Shown in pieces: positions 11,812 through 26,589 of a stretch of 64,000 nucleotides of DNA. The stretch comes from Piscicola geometra (Eukaryota; Annelida; Clitellata; Hirudinida; Piscicolidae). A program made the translations under genes and the position numbers. The stretch is from assembly GCA_943735955.1 (NCBI GenBank), contig OX030962.1, positions 6,123,120-6,187,119 of the forward strand, written 5' to 3'. Position 1 is the stretch's first letter. Each line of letters begins with the position of its first letter. A model generated the notes under the pieces. That model worked only from the letters and a program-made list of their open reading frames with translations. It ran no database searches and was not told the DNA's origin.

Positions 11812-14800
11812 ATGCAAACGATAATTCCAAAAATAGCTCCACAAATTTCGTACACCCTTCCTCCACTTCTTTTGAAGGAAGGAGAAAGCGCTTCAATTCC
11901 AGTCAAGATAAACGCTTTTCCTTCTCCTTCTGTTGAATGGTTCGTCTGCCAGCAACGCGTAATAGACTGCAAAGATTTCAAAGTATCGACGGGTCCAGGC
12001 AGACTGGGGAGGCCAGACGAATGGCTGACTGTCCTCGAGATCAAGAGGGCGCATCAGGCTTTGGAAGGAAGGGTGGTCCTCAAAGCATCAAACCCGCATG
12101 GAACAGACGAATTTCGCATCCCGCTCAAGGTTTACAAGCTGATTGGAGGCGTTCCTGCCAAGTCTCCACAGGGTTTTCTAATTATTTGTTTCAAACTTTA
12201 CAAATTAAATTAAAACGTAGTGTTAATTTAATTTATTTTAAAATTTCCAAATATTTTACAAATTCGTTTTTAATTGAAAATTATATTTTGTATATTGTGG
12301 TAGATATAATCTCCTGCAGCGGAATATTTGGCTTAAAATTTTTGTTCATGCAGGTTATTTGTTTATTAAGTTAGGGTTAAGTCCTTGGGGTAAGGGTATT
12401 GTTTTTTTTCAAATCACTATAATAAAAAATCTGTTTTTATCCTTGTATTATAATAATTTTGAATGTTTCTTGAATCATCTTGCTAAATTGAAGTGAAAAG
12501 TAAATTCATAAAAGAAAAAATATCGTAATAAGTCATTCAAACAACTCAATAAATGGGAAAAATAAATAAAAATGTTGAAACATAATTGATTTACAGTCCA
12601 TAATGACTGTCACAGTGGTGTTTTCTTAGCATGTTATGTCACACCAGTTTCTGGATAATTGAGAAATAACTGCGAAAACAACACTTGATTATAGAATTCA
12701 CCACTAAAATAATAAATATAACAGTTATTACTATTTTTGTTATTGTTATTATAATAATAATTATTATTATTATAAGAACCAAAGTATACATTTCCCCATT
12801 ACCATTATCATCATAGCAAATATCATAAGAGTTTCAAAGCAATTTAAAAAGGGGAAAATCTTTTTAAGAATTAGATTAAATTTTGATTATGAAATTATAT
12901 ATTGTATTTTTTATGTTATTATGTATTGATTATGATAATAATAATAATTTATCTATATATTCACATCAATTATTATCTTTCCCCAGCAATGAGAAGTGTC
13001 CAATGGGGTGGAGAGGGCAGGCTTGGTGGTGGTGGTGGTTGCCATGGCGCCGAGGTGGACGATGGAATGCAGATTGCCCTGATGAAGGAGAAACTACTGA
13101 ACGAGAGATTGGCGGAAGAGAGGGTGGCTGAAGGGATGATGATGATGATGAGGAAGAGGCATGGAGAGAAGATGGTGGGGGATGGGATGATGAGGGATCA
13201 AGGGATAATGGATGGAAAGACGATGATGATGGATGGAGGGATGGTGATGATGGATGGAGGGATGGTGAGGGATGCAAACGTGGGTGGGTCGATCACTATC
13301 TACCCCGCCTATGCTGGACAGGCAGGCGTGGGGGCAGGGGTTGAGGGAGTGAGGAATATGGGGGTAGAGGCTAGGGGGATTGAGACTGGGGTTAGTGGTA
13401 GAGGGAAGGAATATGGTGGTTTTGGTAGAGGGAGGGGAAAGGAGGATGGGGGTAGTGGTGGTGGTAGGGGGAGGAAGAATGGGAGTGTTGGTAGGGGGAG
13501 AGGGAGGGAGGATGCAGGGGGTAGTGACTTGTCGTACAGAAGCCCACCTTTCTACTCACCCAAGCAAGAGGTGGATGAGGCTTGGAGGAGGGAAAGTGAG
13601 TAGCTTTCAGATCTGCAAATTGTATCACTTTAAGTCAATTTGCATCCTGTTAGATTATTCCGTATTGTTTTGAATTGTATTGTATTGTATTTCATTGTTT
13701 TACTTTTTTTATTCTAGAAGCCTTAGTTTCATAGAATCAACATCAACAACAAACTAACTGATTGATTGATCGATTGATAGATTAATCGATTGATTGATTG
13801 ATTGATTGATCGATTGACTGACTGACTGATTTATTGATTTATGGATTGATTTATTTATTTATTTATTGGTTGATTGATTGGTTGATTGATTGGTTGATTG
13901 ACTGACTGACTGACTGATTGATTGATTGATTGATTGATTAATTGATTGATTGATTGATTGATTGATTAATTGATTGATTGATTGATTGATTGATTAATTA
14001 ATTGATTAATTGATTTCTAGTGGAGAGAAGAAACGCCATGAGATCAATCGATGACATCATTGACACCCTCAGGGATGACGATGATAGTGGTGATGATAAT
14101 GATGGTGGTGCTGATGATGATGGCGGTGGTGATGGTGCCGATGTTAAGTTCATGATAAATAAAGCTGTGGAAATAGCTCAAAATAAGAAGATAAATAGTA
14201 ATAATAAAAATATTATTAATAATAATGACATTAATAATAATAAAAATAATAGTATTAACATAGTATATAAACCAAAAATCTCGAAGCGGAGTTACCGTTG
14301 GGGCGCTTATTCCAAGAATATTCACATTCTCCCGCCACTTGGTGGTGCTGGTAGTAGTAGTAGTGTTGGTGGTGCTGGTAGTAGTAGTGTTGGTGGTGCT
14401 GGTAGTAGTAGTGTTGGTGGTGCTGGTAGTAGTAGTGTTGGTGGTGCTGGTAGTAGTAGTGTTGGTGGTGATTGTGGTGGGGGTGGTGGTGGTAGTGGTG
14501 GTGGTGGTAGTAGTAGTGTTGGTGGTGCTGGTGATGGTGGTGGTGGTGGTAGTAGTAGTAGTGTTGGTGGTGCTGGTAGTAGTAGTGTTGGTGGTGCTGG
14601 TAGTAGTAGTGTTGGTGGTGCTGGTAGTAGTAGTGTTGGTGGTGCTGGTAGTAGTAGTGTTGGTGGTGCTGGTAGTAGTAGTGTTGGTGGTGCTGGTAGT
14701 AGTAGTGTTGGTGGTGATTGTGGTGGGGGTGGTGGTGGTAGTGGTGGTGGTGGTAGTAGTAGTGTTGGTGGTGCTGGTGATGGTGGTGGTGGTGGTGGTG

Positions 14801-16191
14801 GTGGTGGTGGTGGTGGTGGTGGTGGTGGTGGTGGTGGTAGTAGTAGTGGGGCTGGTAAAGGTGGTCATGATGATCGTATAATTAAAGGAGTTCATAATAA
14901 TGATAAATATGTCAGAGGTGATGGTGATGATGATGAAAAAGAAGATAATGAGAATGCTAAGGTTGATGATAACGATGATGGAGGTGATGATGATTATGAT
15001 GATGATGACAAGGGCGAAGGATTGTGGTGCATGGATGGAACAAGATTGAGCAAGATGTGTGGAAGGTTGCTTGGAGGCTTTAACCAACAACACTACTCCA
15101 CTCACATGTCCATGTTGCAACAACAACAGCAACAACAACAACAAATGTTGTTGTTGCCACAGTCATCTCAACAATGGCAGTTTTTTCCACAACAACAAGA
15201 ACAGCAACATCAGGCTTTTCCTTATTTTAAACAACAACAACAATTCAGGCAATTGCAACCAAATTTATTGAATCAACAACAACAAAGTTATTGCGACCAA
15301 CCGCATTCAGAACAACGACAACGACATTTTCAACAACAACATCAACACGGCAACAAGAATGTTCAACAAAACGAAGCTCAAAGTATGCAACCGCAAATTC
15401 AACAACCCAGAAGGCAGCATATACACGTGCAACAACAACAGCCTCCGAACATACAGCCAGAAGTTAAACAGTTTGCAAACAATTTTGTACAACAACAACT
15501 TTCACAACAATCTCAGCAACAACAACAACATTTTCAACAACAACAACAACATTTTCAACAACAACAACTTCAGCAACAACATCACATGAACAGCTTCACA
15601 CCACTTCCAAAGGCATACATAATCTCCCAAAAGACCCACACCATTCTAAGCAAGACTGCAACACCAACAACGCAACAACCCGTCACCATCAATGCCACCA
15701 TCATCAACATCTTCAAACCTCAAACAACAAACACTACTAGTACTACTACTATGACCACTACTATGACCACTACTAGTACTACTACTATGACCACTACTAT
15801 GACCACCGCTATGTCTACCGCTACGACCACTACACACAACAACAACAACGCCACCATGCAAGCCTCACAACTCACTTATGCATTCAATAAGGACGCAACA
15901 ACAACAACAACAGCAACAACAACAACAGCAACAACAACAACAGCAACAACAGCAACATTCACAACACCGACCAACCTAGCAACGGCAACCTTCGAGGCGA
16001 CTGCAACAACAACATTCTGCAACTTCTCAACAACAACCACCCACGATTTCACTCTTTCACCCGAAAACCATCTCTCCATCCAACCATCTTCCACCATCCG
16101 TCAATCCACTTTTTCTTCCTTCAATAACTGCACAACTCAGGCTACTACTACCACCACCACAAAGAAGCCTACCACTATCCTACCTCCACCA

Positions 16192-16255
<64 letters not shown>

Positions 16256-16257
16256 AA

Positions 16258-16331
<74 letters not shown>

Positions 16332-18582
16332 AACTATTTTTAAAAGTTCAACACTTTCCAACCTTGCTTCAACTACCTCGTCATCATTATCATCAATTCT
16401 ATCGTCGTTGTCATCATCATCATCAGCATCGTCAGAAGCGAATGTTTTGTCATTTTCCAAAAAGCTTGATAAACTCACTCAAGAGCTTGATAATGATCTT
16501 AAAGAAGATGATGATGATGATGATGAGGGCAGGGGTGATGATAACAATTACAAAAGAGATATAAATATTAAGTATGACTATGATTATATCGCTGATAATA
16601 AGAATACTAATAACATTAAGTATACTAATAATATTAAGTATAATAATAATAATAAATATAATTATGATGATGGTGATGATGATGATGATGGGCAGCGGCA
16701 GCATCTTGAAATGGTGTCACTGCTTGAGAAGGAGAGGCGTCTGATGAACAGTTTGAAGGAGAGTTTCAACGCTTGTGGTCGCTTCGATGACGCCACAACC
16801 ACCACCCCAGAATGCAACAACACTTTCAACAACAACAAAAACAACAACAACACTTTCAACAACACCTCTGGAGGGGACAGCATTACAGGTGCATGCAAGT
16901 CGATATTGAAGCTATCATTATCATCACCTTCATCATCATCATCATCATCATCATTGCTATCACCATCAGCATCATCATCATCTCCCTTATCACCATCATC
17001 ATCGGTCGTCACAGTGATCAGCAACCCCATGAAGCCTCTCCTGCCACCTAAACCCAAGTTCTCATTGCAACAAAAAGTCTCCATGCGCCTCAGACCATCA
17101 GCATCATCATCATCACCATCATCATCAACACCATCATCATCAGCACCCTCATCATCATCAGCATCATTAGCAGCAGCAGCATCATCAACATCAGTATCAT
17201 CATCATCAGCATTTTCCACTTTTGATTACTTGTCTTGTAAGAAAAACGTCAGAGCAATTGAGTACGACGATGAATTCACTCATTGCTCCAGCCACAACAC
17301 TCCTCAACACTACCAAAACACCCCCTCTAACTACCACATCAGCAACAACAACTACAGAATTATCAAAAACAACAACAACAACACGCCCATCAACAACAAA
17401 ACCAACATGCCCACCAACAAGAACAGCGACGAATTCAACATGCTACTCGGCAACAAGAACAGCGACGAATTCAACATGCTACTCGGCAACAAGAACAGCG
17501 ACGAATTCAACATGCTACTCGGCAACAAGAACAGCGACGAATTCAACATGCTACTCGGCAACAAGAACAGCGACGAGTTCAACATGCTACTCACCAACAA
17601 GAACAGCGACGAGTTCAACATGCTACTCACCAACAAGAACAGCGACGAATTCAACATGCTACTCGGCAACAAGAACAGCGACGAATTCAACATGCTACTC
17701 GGCAACAAGAGGGACATTTACTACAGTCTCGAAAAACTTCCGCTCAAAAAGGGTTTCTCTTCACACTCCCTCTGCACCACCCGCGCCAATCGCTCGTTCA
17801 GGCAGCGAGTGCAAGTCCTTACCACAACCACACGTACCGAGGAAGAGGTGCTCGTGGTGGGTGGAGGAGGGCGTGGTCGTGTGGTTGTTGTTAGTGGTGG
17901 TGGTATTGATGGAGGAGGAGGGAGAGAGTGTGGGGGAGGGGTTGGTAGGAGTGGGGCAGGGGCAGGGGTGGGGGGAAGGGTTGCAGGGGCCTGGAGCGAC
18001 TTGGACAGCAAGGCGGTGTGCCACAAAATCAATGGAGAGAGGAAGTTCTATTATGAGACCAGGAGTTCAGATAATAAGAATAATAATAAGAATAATAATT
18101 ATAATAATACAAGCAATAAGAGCATCATCATTGGTAATGAAGGCAGTTCTTTCAAGGGCAGAGAGAAGAAGACAAAGAGAGCGACATTTAAGGAGGAAGA
18201 CAGGGTCTTTGAGAGGGACATGCAAGAACTCAAGTCTGACCAGCAGTACCTGGTGTACTATGGCATGAGTTCGACTCCTTGCGATGCCAAGAGAAGGGGA
18301 GGAGGAGGAGGAGGAGGAGGAGGAGGAGGAGGTGGAGGAAGAGGAGGATGTGGAGAAAGAACTAGAAGTTCTTCTGTATCGCCATATGGTGTTGTTGTTG
18401 CCGCTGGAGTAAAGGAAGATGAAAGGATGAGTGGAGAGACGAGAAAGAATGAAGAGAGAGGGCAGAGGAGAGAGTTGAAGGAGAATGAGAGGAGAGAGAG
18501 TGAGTTGAATTCGGCTCAGAAGCTGTTCAAGTTGCTGAACGAGAGTCGACTCTTCCAGGAGGCAAGTACCGATGCGGACTGA
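11812..18582 (+). CDS. Large Ig-domain (I-set) protein with long homopeptide and repeat regions, unidentified
   Basis: Model: exons 11812-12172, 12987-13595, 14021-18582; about 1843 residues. Junctions are in phase: CAGG|gttttc (weak) to ccccag|CAATG, and GGGAAA|gtgagt to tttctag|TGGAG. Residues about 10-110 form one I-set-like Ig domain (PPLLLKEGESASIPV, PSVEWFV, WLTVLEIKRAHQALEGRVVL, ASNPHGTDEF). It keeps the core Trp but lacks the usual disulfide cysteine pair, as in intracellular muscle-type Ig domains. Exon 2 is Met/Gly/Arg-rich with GRGR stretches. Exon 3 contains an acidic start, a Ser/Gly/Val repeat (14339-14850), a poly-Q region (15115-15590), poly-Thr (16196-16329), Ser-rich runs, and eight exact-length copies of a 12-residue unit at 17416-17703. 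No signal peptide or membrane segment is evident. The gene is divergent from JUN, which supports 11812 as the first coding exon. I cannot name it; a sarcomeric or cytoskeletal Ig protein is a guess. Confidence 0.6.
13755..14015. repeat. (TGAT)n tetranucleotide tract
   Basis: About 260 bp of imperfect GATT/TGAT repeat fills the end of intron 2 of the Ig-domain gene, up to the acceptor at 14020. Confidence 0.9.
14339..14850 (+). repeat. Coding GGT/AGT repeat (Ser-Gly-Val protein repeat)
   Basis: An imperfect repeat of about 27 bp (core GGTGGTGCTGGTAGTAGTAG) encodes SSSVGGAG units and ends in an uninterrupted GGT run near 14775-14838. A larger duplication is visible: the block at 14469-14540 recurs at 14709-14780. 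Confidence 0.9.
16196..16329 (+). repeat. Coding (ACT)n encoding poly-threonine
   Basis: This is an almost perfect ACT run with one AAA interruption near 16255. It is in frame as Thr in the Ig-domain gene. An unlinked (ACT)n tract lies 2.5 kb downstream at 18838-19058. Confidence 0.9.
17416..17703 (+). repeat. 36-bp coding tandem repeat, 8 copies
   Basis: Eight head-to-tail 36-bp copies encode the unit NKNSDEFNMLLG. Copies 5 and 6 end in Thr instead of Gly and have GAG instead of GAA for the Glu; otherwise they are nearly identical. The array keeps the reading frame of the Ig-domain gene. Confidence 0.95.
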
Positions 18583-20572
<1,990 letters not shown>

Positions 20573-21460
20573 ATGATTTCAAACAATGCTGAAGCTCCTA
20601 TTCAGCCGATCTTTTTGGAATACTTGCAAGTTTTAATCCACACCTATTTGTACCACCGTGAACTTTATCCACTAGAAAGCTTCGAGTTGCAAAAAAAGTA
20701 TTCCATCCCTGTGAGGATATGTACACACATTGAGGTTGCCGACTACGTTTCCAAGGTGTGCGAGGCGACAGGCCGAATCTTGGAGGGGGATGCCATTGAA
20801 GAAATCAACATAAGCAGTGAAATCAACGGAACCATAGTGGAGAAGCTGGTCATCAGACCGTTGCATCTCGAAGGCATCAAAGAGCAAGAAATAACATCTC
20901 AGTTGTTGTTCAGTCTGCAAGAAAAACTTCGCTGTTCACTAATTGTTTTCTTTGAAAAACTAACTTCTCTCCAATCTCTCGCCTCTCTCTACCATATTCT
21001 CGTCAGCAGTCACACTATCATGCATGAAAAATCTACGCAGAATTCACTTTTACACACTCCCACTTCCACTTTGAGATCACCACCAAAACAACCATCTTTT
21101 TCTTCCTCCTCTTCATTGGCACCCTCCTGGAAGGTTTCCGTGGTGACGAGCAGAGATGCTCACTTGAGAGTGCTGCAGCAACAACAACTCAACAACAACT
21201 TATTCTGGATGCTTGCTGATGTTGATGATGACGATCACGACGATGATCATCATCAACATCGCAATGATCGTCCCGCATATCATAATCATGACAACCCTTC
21301 CAATACTGACGTCCCACTAGCTGGATGCTCCTATAATGATGGAATTGATTGCATTAGTGGCTGTACAATGGAGGGAAAGTGCAGCTGTCAGTTGCTAGTT
21401 AGGGTGGAGTCTAAATACATTAAAACAGTGGTTTACATTGTACAAGGTGATAAGCCTTGA
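20573..21460 (+). CDS. MAD2L2: REV7/MAD2L2 HORMA-domain protein
   Basis: This is a single uninterrupted 295-residue frame. FLEYLQVLIHTYLYHRELYP and then KKYSIPVRICTHIEVADYV match the start of the human MAD2L2 HORMA domain (LEFLEVAVHLILYVREVYP...KKYNVPVQMSCHPELNQYI). WKVSVVTSRDAHLRV and FWMLADVDDDD match the later TFTVLVHTREA and FPWILADEQD blocks. REV7 is a subunit of translesion polymerase zeta with REV3 and of the shieldin DNA-repair complex; its C-terminal seatbelt traps partner peptides. Compared with the ~211-residue vertebrate protein this one is longer, with a Ser/Pro-rich insert around residues 150-185 and an Asp/His/Asn-rich insert around 215-245, before the C-terminal MEGKCSCQLLVRVES strand. 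The ATG lies 6 bases after a T-rich stretch ending in aag, so a 5' UTR splice acceptor is likely. The coding sequence itself has no intron. Confidence 0.88.
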   Translation: MISNNAEAPIQPIFLEYLQVLIHTYLYHRELYPLESFELQKKYSIPVRICTHIEVADYVSKVCEATGRILEGDAIEEINISSEINGTIVEKLVIRPLHLEGIKEQEITSQLLFSLQEKLRCSLIVFFEKLTSLQSLASLYHILVSSHTIMHEKSTQNSLLHTPTSTLRSPPKQPSFSSSSSLAPSWKVSVVTSRDAHLRVLQQQQLNNNLFWMLADVDDDDHDDDHHQHRNDRPAYHNHDNPSNTDVPLAGCSYNDGIDCISGCTMEGKCSCQLLVRVESKYIKTVVYIVQGDKP

Positions 21461-22198
21461 TGTGATACAAGACCTTCTATCTATCATAATCATAATCATC
21501 CCATATTTCATCTTTAGTTATCTTCGTCATCATCATCCTCATCTATATTTTATTATAGCATGAGTTTCAAGAATGGACTCACATTTTTTTAGCATTTTTA
21601 TCTTTTTAACTTTCAATTTCAAACTGAATATTCCGAGTGTATTTATTATTCGAATAGCTAAAAACGTTGAAAAAAAATTGCATAGTCCTTATTGTCACAT
21701 GACGTCCAATCATACTTCTCTATAATAAAAATAATAACAATCATCACCATAACCATACTCCTTAATTGTGGAGTATAACTAATTGTGATAGTGGCACGGA
21801 AGGGTGCGTGGATGCACCTACCCAGTTCGAAGATTATCAAATTTAAATACAAACAAGCGGTGTACAAATGTTCAGAGACGACAAATTTTTCATAATTTCA
21901 AATAGACCTCCACCAGTCATCCATCGCCAGTCTTTCGTCTCCACTCATCATCCACCATCAGCATTCCTTTTCCACAACCGTTTTTCACTAGCTCATCACA
22001 ACCACAGCTCCATCATCAAAACTATTTAACCACCATCATCATAACCACCACAACACCCCCATAACCACCCCCCATCATCATAACCACCACCATCATAATC
22101 ATAACCACCATCATCATCATCATAACCACCACCATCATCATCATAACTACCACCACCATCATCATCATAACCACCACCATCATCATCATCACCCCCCC
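21461..22198. other. Intergenic, CAT/AAC/CAC repeats
   Basis: This is AT-rich DNA to about 21890, then CAT/ACC-rich low-complexity sequence to 22198, densest at 22025-22195. It separates the convergent REV7 and cathepsin Z genes. No gene was seen. Confidence 0.6.
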
Positions 22199-23860
22199 TC
22201 ATGGCACAATGGGGTCAGCGAAGGAACAGGCCTCTTCAATCGCCAGGTTGTACTTGTCACCTTGACCTTCTTTGTAGGCACTCGTCACGATCCGGAACCA
22301 ACCATCCTCACCCTGTGGTGGTGGTGATGGTAGTGGTTGTGGCAGTGATGGTAGTGGTAGTGGCAGTGATGGTGGTGGTGATGGTTGTCAGTGTCAGTGG
22401 TGGTGTCAGTGGAAGTGGTAGTTATCAGTGGTGATAGAGGTGGATCAGGGATGAAATAGAAATCATCTTGTTGTGTCAGTGGCGGTGGAAGTGGTTGTCA
22501 GTTAGTGGTAGTGATTACCACTTAGCTGATTGGTGTCTATTTGTGAATTTAGTTCAATTTAATTGTAATAACTGCTTAAATGAACGTCATTAATTCTAGT
22601 ATCCGCTGAATTTATTTTTAATGATTGATTAACGCATTTTATTAAATGATAATGATTATCTATTGGTTTAATGATAATTTTTTAACTATTTTCTTAAAAA
22701 TACTTCTCAATATACAGATTCAGCTTCCTATGAGTAGCTACAAAAAATAATTAATGAATGAATGCTTCATGCATATTAATTCCTAACCCATGGTTGACCC
22801 CATGAATTCCTGCCGATCCAGTACTCAACACCATCTTCATCCACGCCCCACCCTGCCACAGAGATGATGTGGTTGATCTGGCAGGGTGGGTGGAAAAGCG
22901 GGTTGAATGACTAATGAATGCATAAATTAATTACTTTATAATTTGTGTTGTTGAATGAATTACGCATCAACGATCTATTCACTCTAAGTATAGTAATTTT
23001 TCAGCCACCTAAGTAACCAATTGCGTCATCAATGCATCATCACCATAGCAACCAATAGGCATCACCATCACTATAGCAACCACTACTACCACCATTAAAG
23101 CAACTACTACTACCCTCACTAAAGCAACTACTACTACCATCACTATAGCATCATCACCATATCAACCCCCATAGCATCATCACCATCACCATAGCAGCCA
23201 CCATCACTATATCAATCCCCATAGCATCATTACCATATCAACCACCATAGCATCATCACCATCACCATAGCAGCCACCATCACCATATCAACCACCATAG
23301 CATCATTACCATATCAACCCCCATAGCATCATCACCATCACCATAGCATCATCACCATCCCCATAGCATCATCACCATCACCATAGCATCATCACCATCA
23401 CCATAGCATCATCACCATCACCATAGCATCATCACCATCACCATAGCATCATCACCATCACCATAGCGACCTCGGCATCATCGTGGTACTCTTGGTAGAC
23501 TCCTCCTGTGTACTCATCCAATCCCTCAGTCGCCATGATGCCACAGCTGTTGATGATGATGATGATGACGTTGATGATGATGATGTTGTTGATGATGATG
23601 ACGATGATGATGATGATGAGGATGATGAGGATAATGAGGATAATGATGTTGAATAAATTGAAATACTATTATACAAAAGTCGTAACCCTCTTTAAGCTTC
23701 ATCATTATCAACATCTCATCAGCAGCAGCATTATCATCATCAGCACCATCATTATCATCATCATCACCTGATAGGCCCTCCAGTGTAGAGCTCCTTCATC
23801 ATCTTCTCCCTGCCGCTCACTGGCCCAAAGTCTCCAACCTTCCATCTTGTGTAGTTATCC

Positions 23861-23935
<75 letters not shown>

Positions 23936-25630
23936 TGTGTGTGCTTAGGCGCTTCCTAAATCATTTATATAATGTATCAAATGCATAGAATTCAGACAGA
24001 TTTGTGTCGTTTTATAATAAAATTAGATATTTTTTATGGTTTTTTTTAAAATGTCAAACAGACCTTGAAGCACGTTCCGAAAGTGGTGCATGTGCCACAC
24101 TGGTTGAATGTGTCACACTCTGTGTTGGTGGGTGGCAGTGCGTGGGAGGGTGCTTGGGCAGTCGCCATACACTTCAGCAAAACATCAAAGATTGTGACGA
24201 ATGTAATACTTAATAATTCGTGTCTAATTTTGAATTACAATTACCAAAGCAACTACATGATAGACACCCTCATCAACACCAAGATTCCTACACTATAGAC
24301 AACTCCACAACTTAGACACCCTCAAGCACACAATAGACACCCTCATCACCTAGAAACCCACATCCCCTGGACATTCCTCCCACCCCACTATGAATAACAC
24401 ACCTTGATCCTTGGCTTGGTAGTTGTTGCACGTCTCGTCGGGGATGCCGTGGTGGTGCGCGTAGTCGTAGACTGGCAGGTCGTTGCCCCCGTGGCATGTG
24501 CCCGCTCCCGCACAATCGAGAACGTTCTGCACTGAGAGGTATGCCGATGGCCATGCTCCTTTCCTGTTGGGTTCGTGGTGATGGTGGTTGTGGTAATGAG
24601 GGATGATGGTTGTGGTAATGAGGGATGATGGTTGTGGAGATGAGGGATGTTGGTTGTGGAGATGAGGGATGTTGGTTGTGGTGATGAGAGATGATGGTTG
24701 TGGTGATGAGGGATGATGGTTGTGGTGGAGTAGGTTGGTGGTTGGGATGGTTTTTGAGATAATGATTTGGAAGGGATTGCTGTTAGTAACAGTGATAGAT
24801 TGGTTAAAAAATTTAATAAGAAATATCATGAGACAAGTGTGAAAAAAGTGGAATGAGAGATGATGGATGTTGTAGGCTTGATTTGAAACCTCTTGATATT
24901 GATGCGGTCAGCAAGGGCACTCGTTGAGCCATGAGCCCAGCAGGAACCACAGTCTGAAGAGTTTTAGTTTATATTGAGAATATGCTTAGTGATTTTTAGT
25001 AACTCAACTTTTATTTTGATTTTTTTTCGCCTTTTTGAAAATATTAATTTACTGAATTAAAAATAACTATTTTGATCTTTTATTATTTGTATAGCGTTAT
25101 CACTTGGTGTGTAAATCAGTTATTTAATTTTCCAAATGTTAGTTTCTAATAAATAACATGTAAATTTGAGCCATAAAATAGATGACCAACACTGTGGGAT
25201 GTGCTGGTTTCGGGTGGTGCTTGCGTAGTTGATTCCCTTGACATTCCTCCAGTCCCACTCCTTTGGCAAGTCATAATTCACCGCTTCCCATATCCGTGGC
25301 CTTGTTCTAAGTATTTATCATAAATTTTAGAAAATTTCTCCTTTTTATCTACATGTGAGTTACTTAAATAGGTTTAAAATTCATTTTTTAAAATAAAATT
25401 GGAAACACTTTAATTAATTCCTTATATTTAAAATTTAAAGATAAGGAATTAATTAGAGTGTTACCAATTTTATTTATAAAAACTAATTTTATTACATTTA
25501 TTAAATAGAATGATAGTAACTTTTTGGGCAGGGCTTTGTAACTTGCGTCGTAACAACCTCCTCTACGACTTGGTTTCGCGAAGACAGCAAGAGTATTTAA
25601 CAAAAATAAGCCTAAAATTACCGATTTCAT
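22199..25630 (-). CDS. CTSZ: Cathepsin Z (cathepsin X), C1A cysteine carboxypeptidase, complete
   Basis: Nine exons: 25630-25521, 25300-25191, 24953-24890, 24563-24403, 24119-24064, 23862-23768, 23546-23471, 22877-22788, 22312-22199. All junctions are GT/AG and in phase; product 291 residues (human 303). Residues 1-18 are a signal peptide ([18 protein letters not shown]). The propeptide is very short and keeps one Cys (GGCYDASYK), typical of this family. The mature enzyme starts near [13 protein letters not shown]. Catalytic Cys is in CGSCWAH, His in [11 protein letters not shown], Asn in RNSWG. The HIP mini-loop just before the active site (TRNQHIPQ) gives cathepsin X its carboxypeptidase specificity. 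Further matches include [36 protein letters not shown] and [16 protein letters not shown]. The expected place of action is the lysosome or secretion. Introns hold (CA)n (acceptor of exon 6) and a 20-bp CAT-rich repeat (intron 7). Confidence 0.97.
23038..23466. repeat. CAT/ACC minisatellite in cathepsin Z intron 7
   Basis: Variable CATCATCACCATCACCATAG units (20 bp) become regular at 23320-23466 and reach within 5 bp of the exon 7 splice donor. Confidence 0.85.
23863..23930. repeat. (GT)n microsatellite next to cathepsin Z exon 6
   Basis: In the transcript orientation this is (AC)n running directly into the acceptor cacag|TTGG of exon 6, so it takes the place of a polypyrimidine tract. Confidence 0.9.
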
Positions 25631-26213
25631 TTTTATTTATTATCAGTTTAGGATTTAAAGCAAAAAAATATTAACCCTGTACTAAGATAGACACCTGTTT
25701 TCTAAATTATGAGATGTAATTTTTCCGGGCACTGCAAATATATAGCTTTTAAGACTCACAAGCGACCTCATGTGATAGTGAAAAATCACATGATGAAGCC
25801 TTAAGCATATATGCAAGCTAGAAAAAACTTTTTATTCTAATTATATAAGTCAATTCCTCGGGCATTTTAATATCTATTACCTGAATTTTATAATTATTTG
25901 TTTTAATTTTTTATTTTATAATTATTTGTTTTAATTTTTTTAAAGTTTATATTTTTTTATTGACTTATTTCGTGAATATAAAATAATTCAGTCGTTCACA
26001 TATGTTAAACAAATATATTATATATTACATTAAAAAAACTTTTAAGAGCACAAATGTCCACTCCAACATAGTCAATGATTATGTATATGTAACTTACACC
26101 ATCAACCAATTGAATATACCCTTTTTAAATTAAATTAAAATATATATATTCTAAAAAACATATATTTCATCTTCAATATATATATTCGCACTCAAAAATT
26201 CTAAATAGAGCCA

Positions 26214-26589
26214 TCAAGAGTTGGCTTTTTCACAAGCATCCACCCAATCATTATAGACATCTATTGGTTCAGAGAGGGGAATGATGTGTGTTTGGAAGTC
26301 CTCAGAACAAATCCTGCAGCTTATGTATGCTGTCTTGCTCTGTCTGTTCCTATCATATGAGTATTAGTCATTATGATACTATATTGAAGTTTATAATTTA
26401 TAAGTTATAAAAAACTATATTAATTTTTCAATTTTAGTAACTCCTATAGATTCTATACTATAGAAACACCCACATTTTGACTTCACAAGACTTGTCATGG
26501 TTGCAGAAGGGACAGTTGAAGAGTGTGTCTAATGGCTGTAGTGACTTTGCCTTTGTAGGAGCCTTTCGTGCCTTCTTTCTTCGACCCAT
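26214..26589 (-). CDS. ELOF1: ELOF1 transcription elongation factor 1 homolog
   Basis: Two exons, 26589-26474 and 26349-26214, joined at AAAAT|gtgggt and gatag|GAAC, give exactly 83 residues, the human length. The N-terminus is basic ([15 protein letters not shown]). The zinc-binding cysteines fall at residues 26, 29, 50 and 53 (CPFC and CRIC), the positions of the human protein. The C-terminal half [20 protein letters not shown] then VDACEKAN matches human [28 protein letters not shown]. ELOF1 binds RNA polymerase II near the Rpb2 lobe, promotes elongation and is needed for transcription-coupled repair. The frame is too short to stand out as an open frame and was found from the exon sequences. 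An AG lies 4 bases before the ATG. Confidence 0.97.

Noticed and set aside
14044..15144. 366-codon minus-strand poly-Thr/Ile frame and the + strand Val-rich frame at 14339-14881
   Set aside because: Shadows of the GGT/AGT repeat inside exon 3 of the Ig-domain gene.
17416..17703. Possible CRISPR-like array of regular repeats
   Set aside because: Copies are contiguous without spacers and in frame in a eukaryotic exon.
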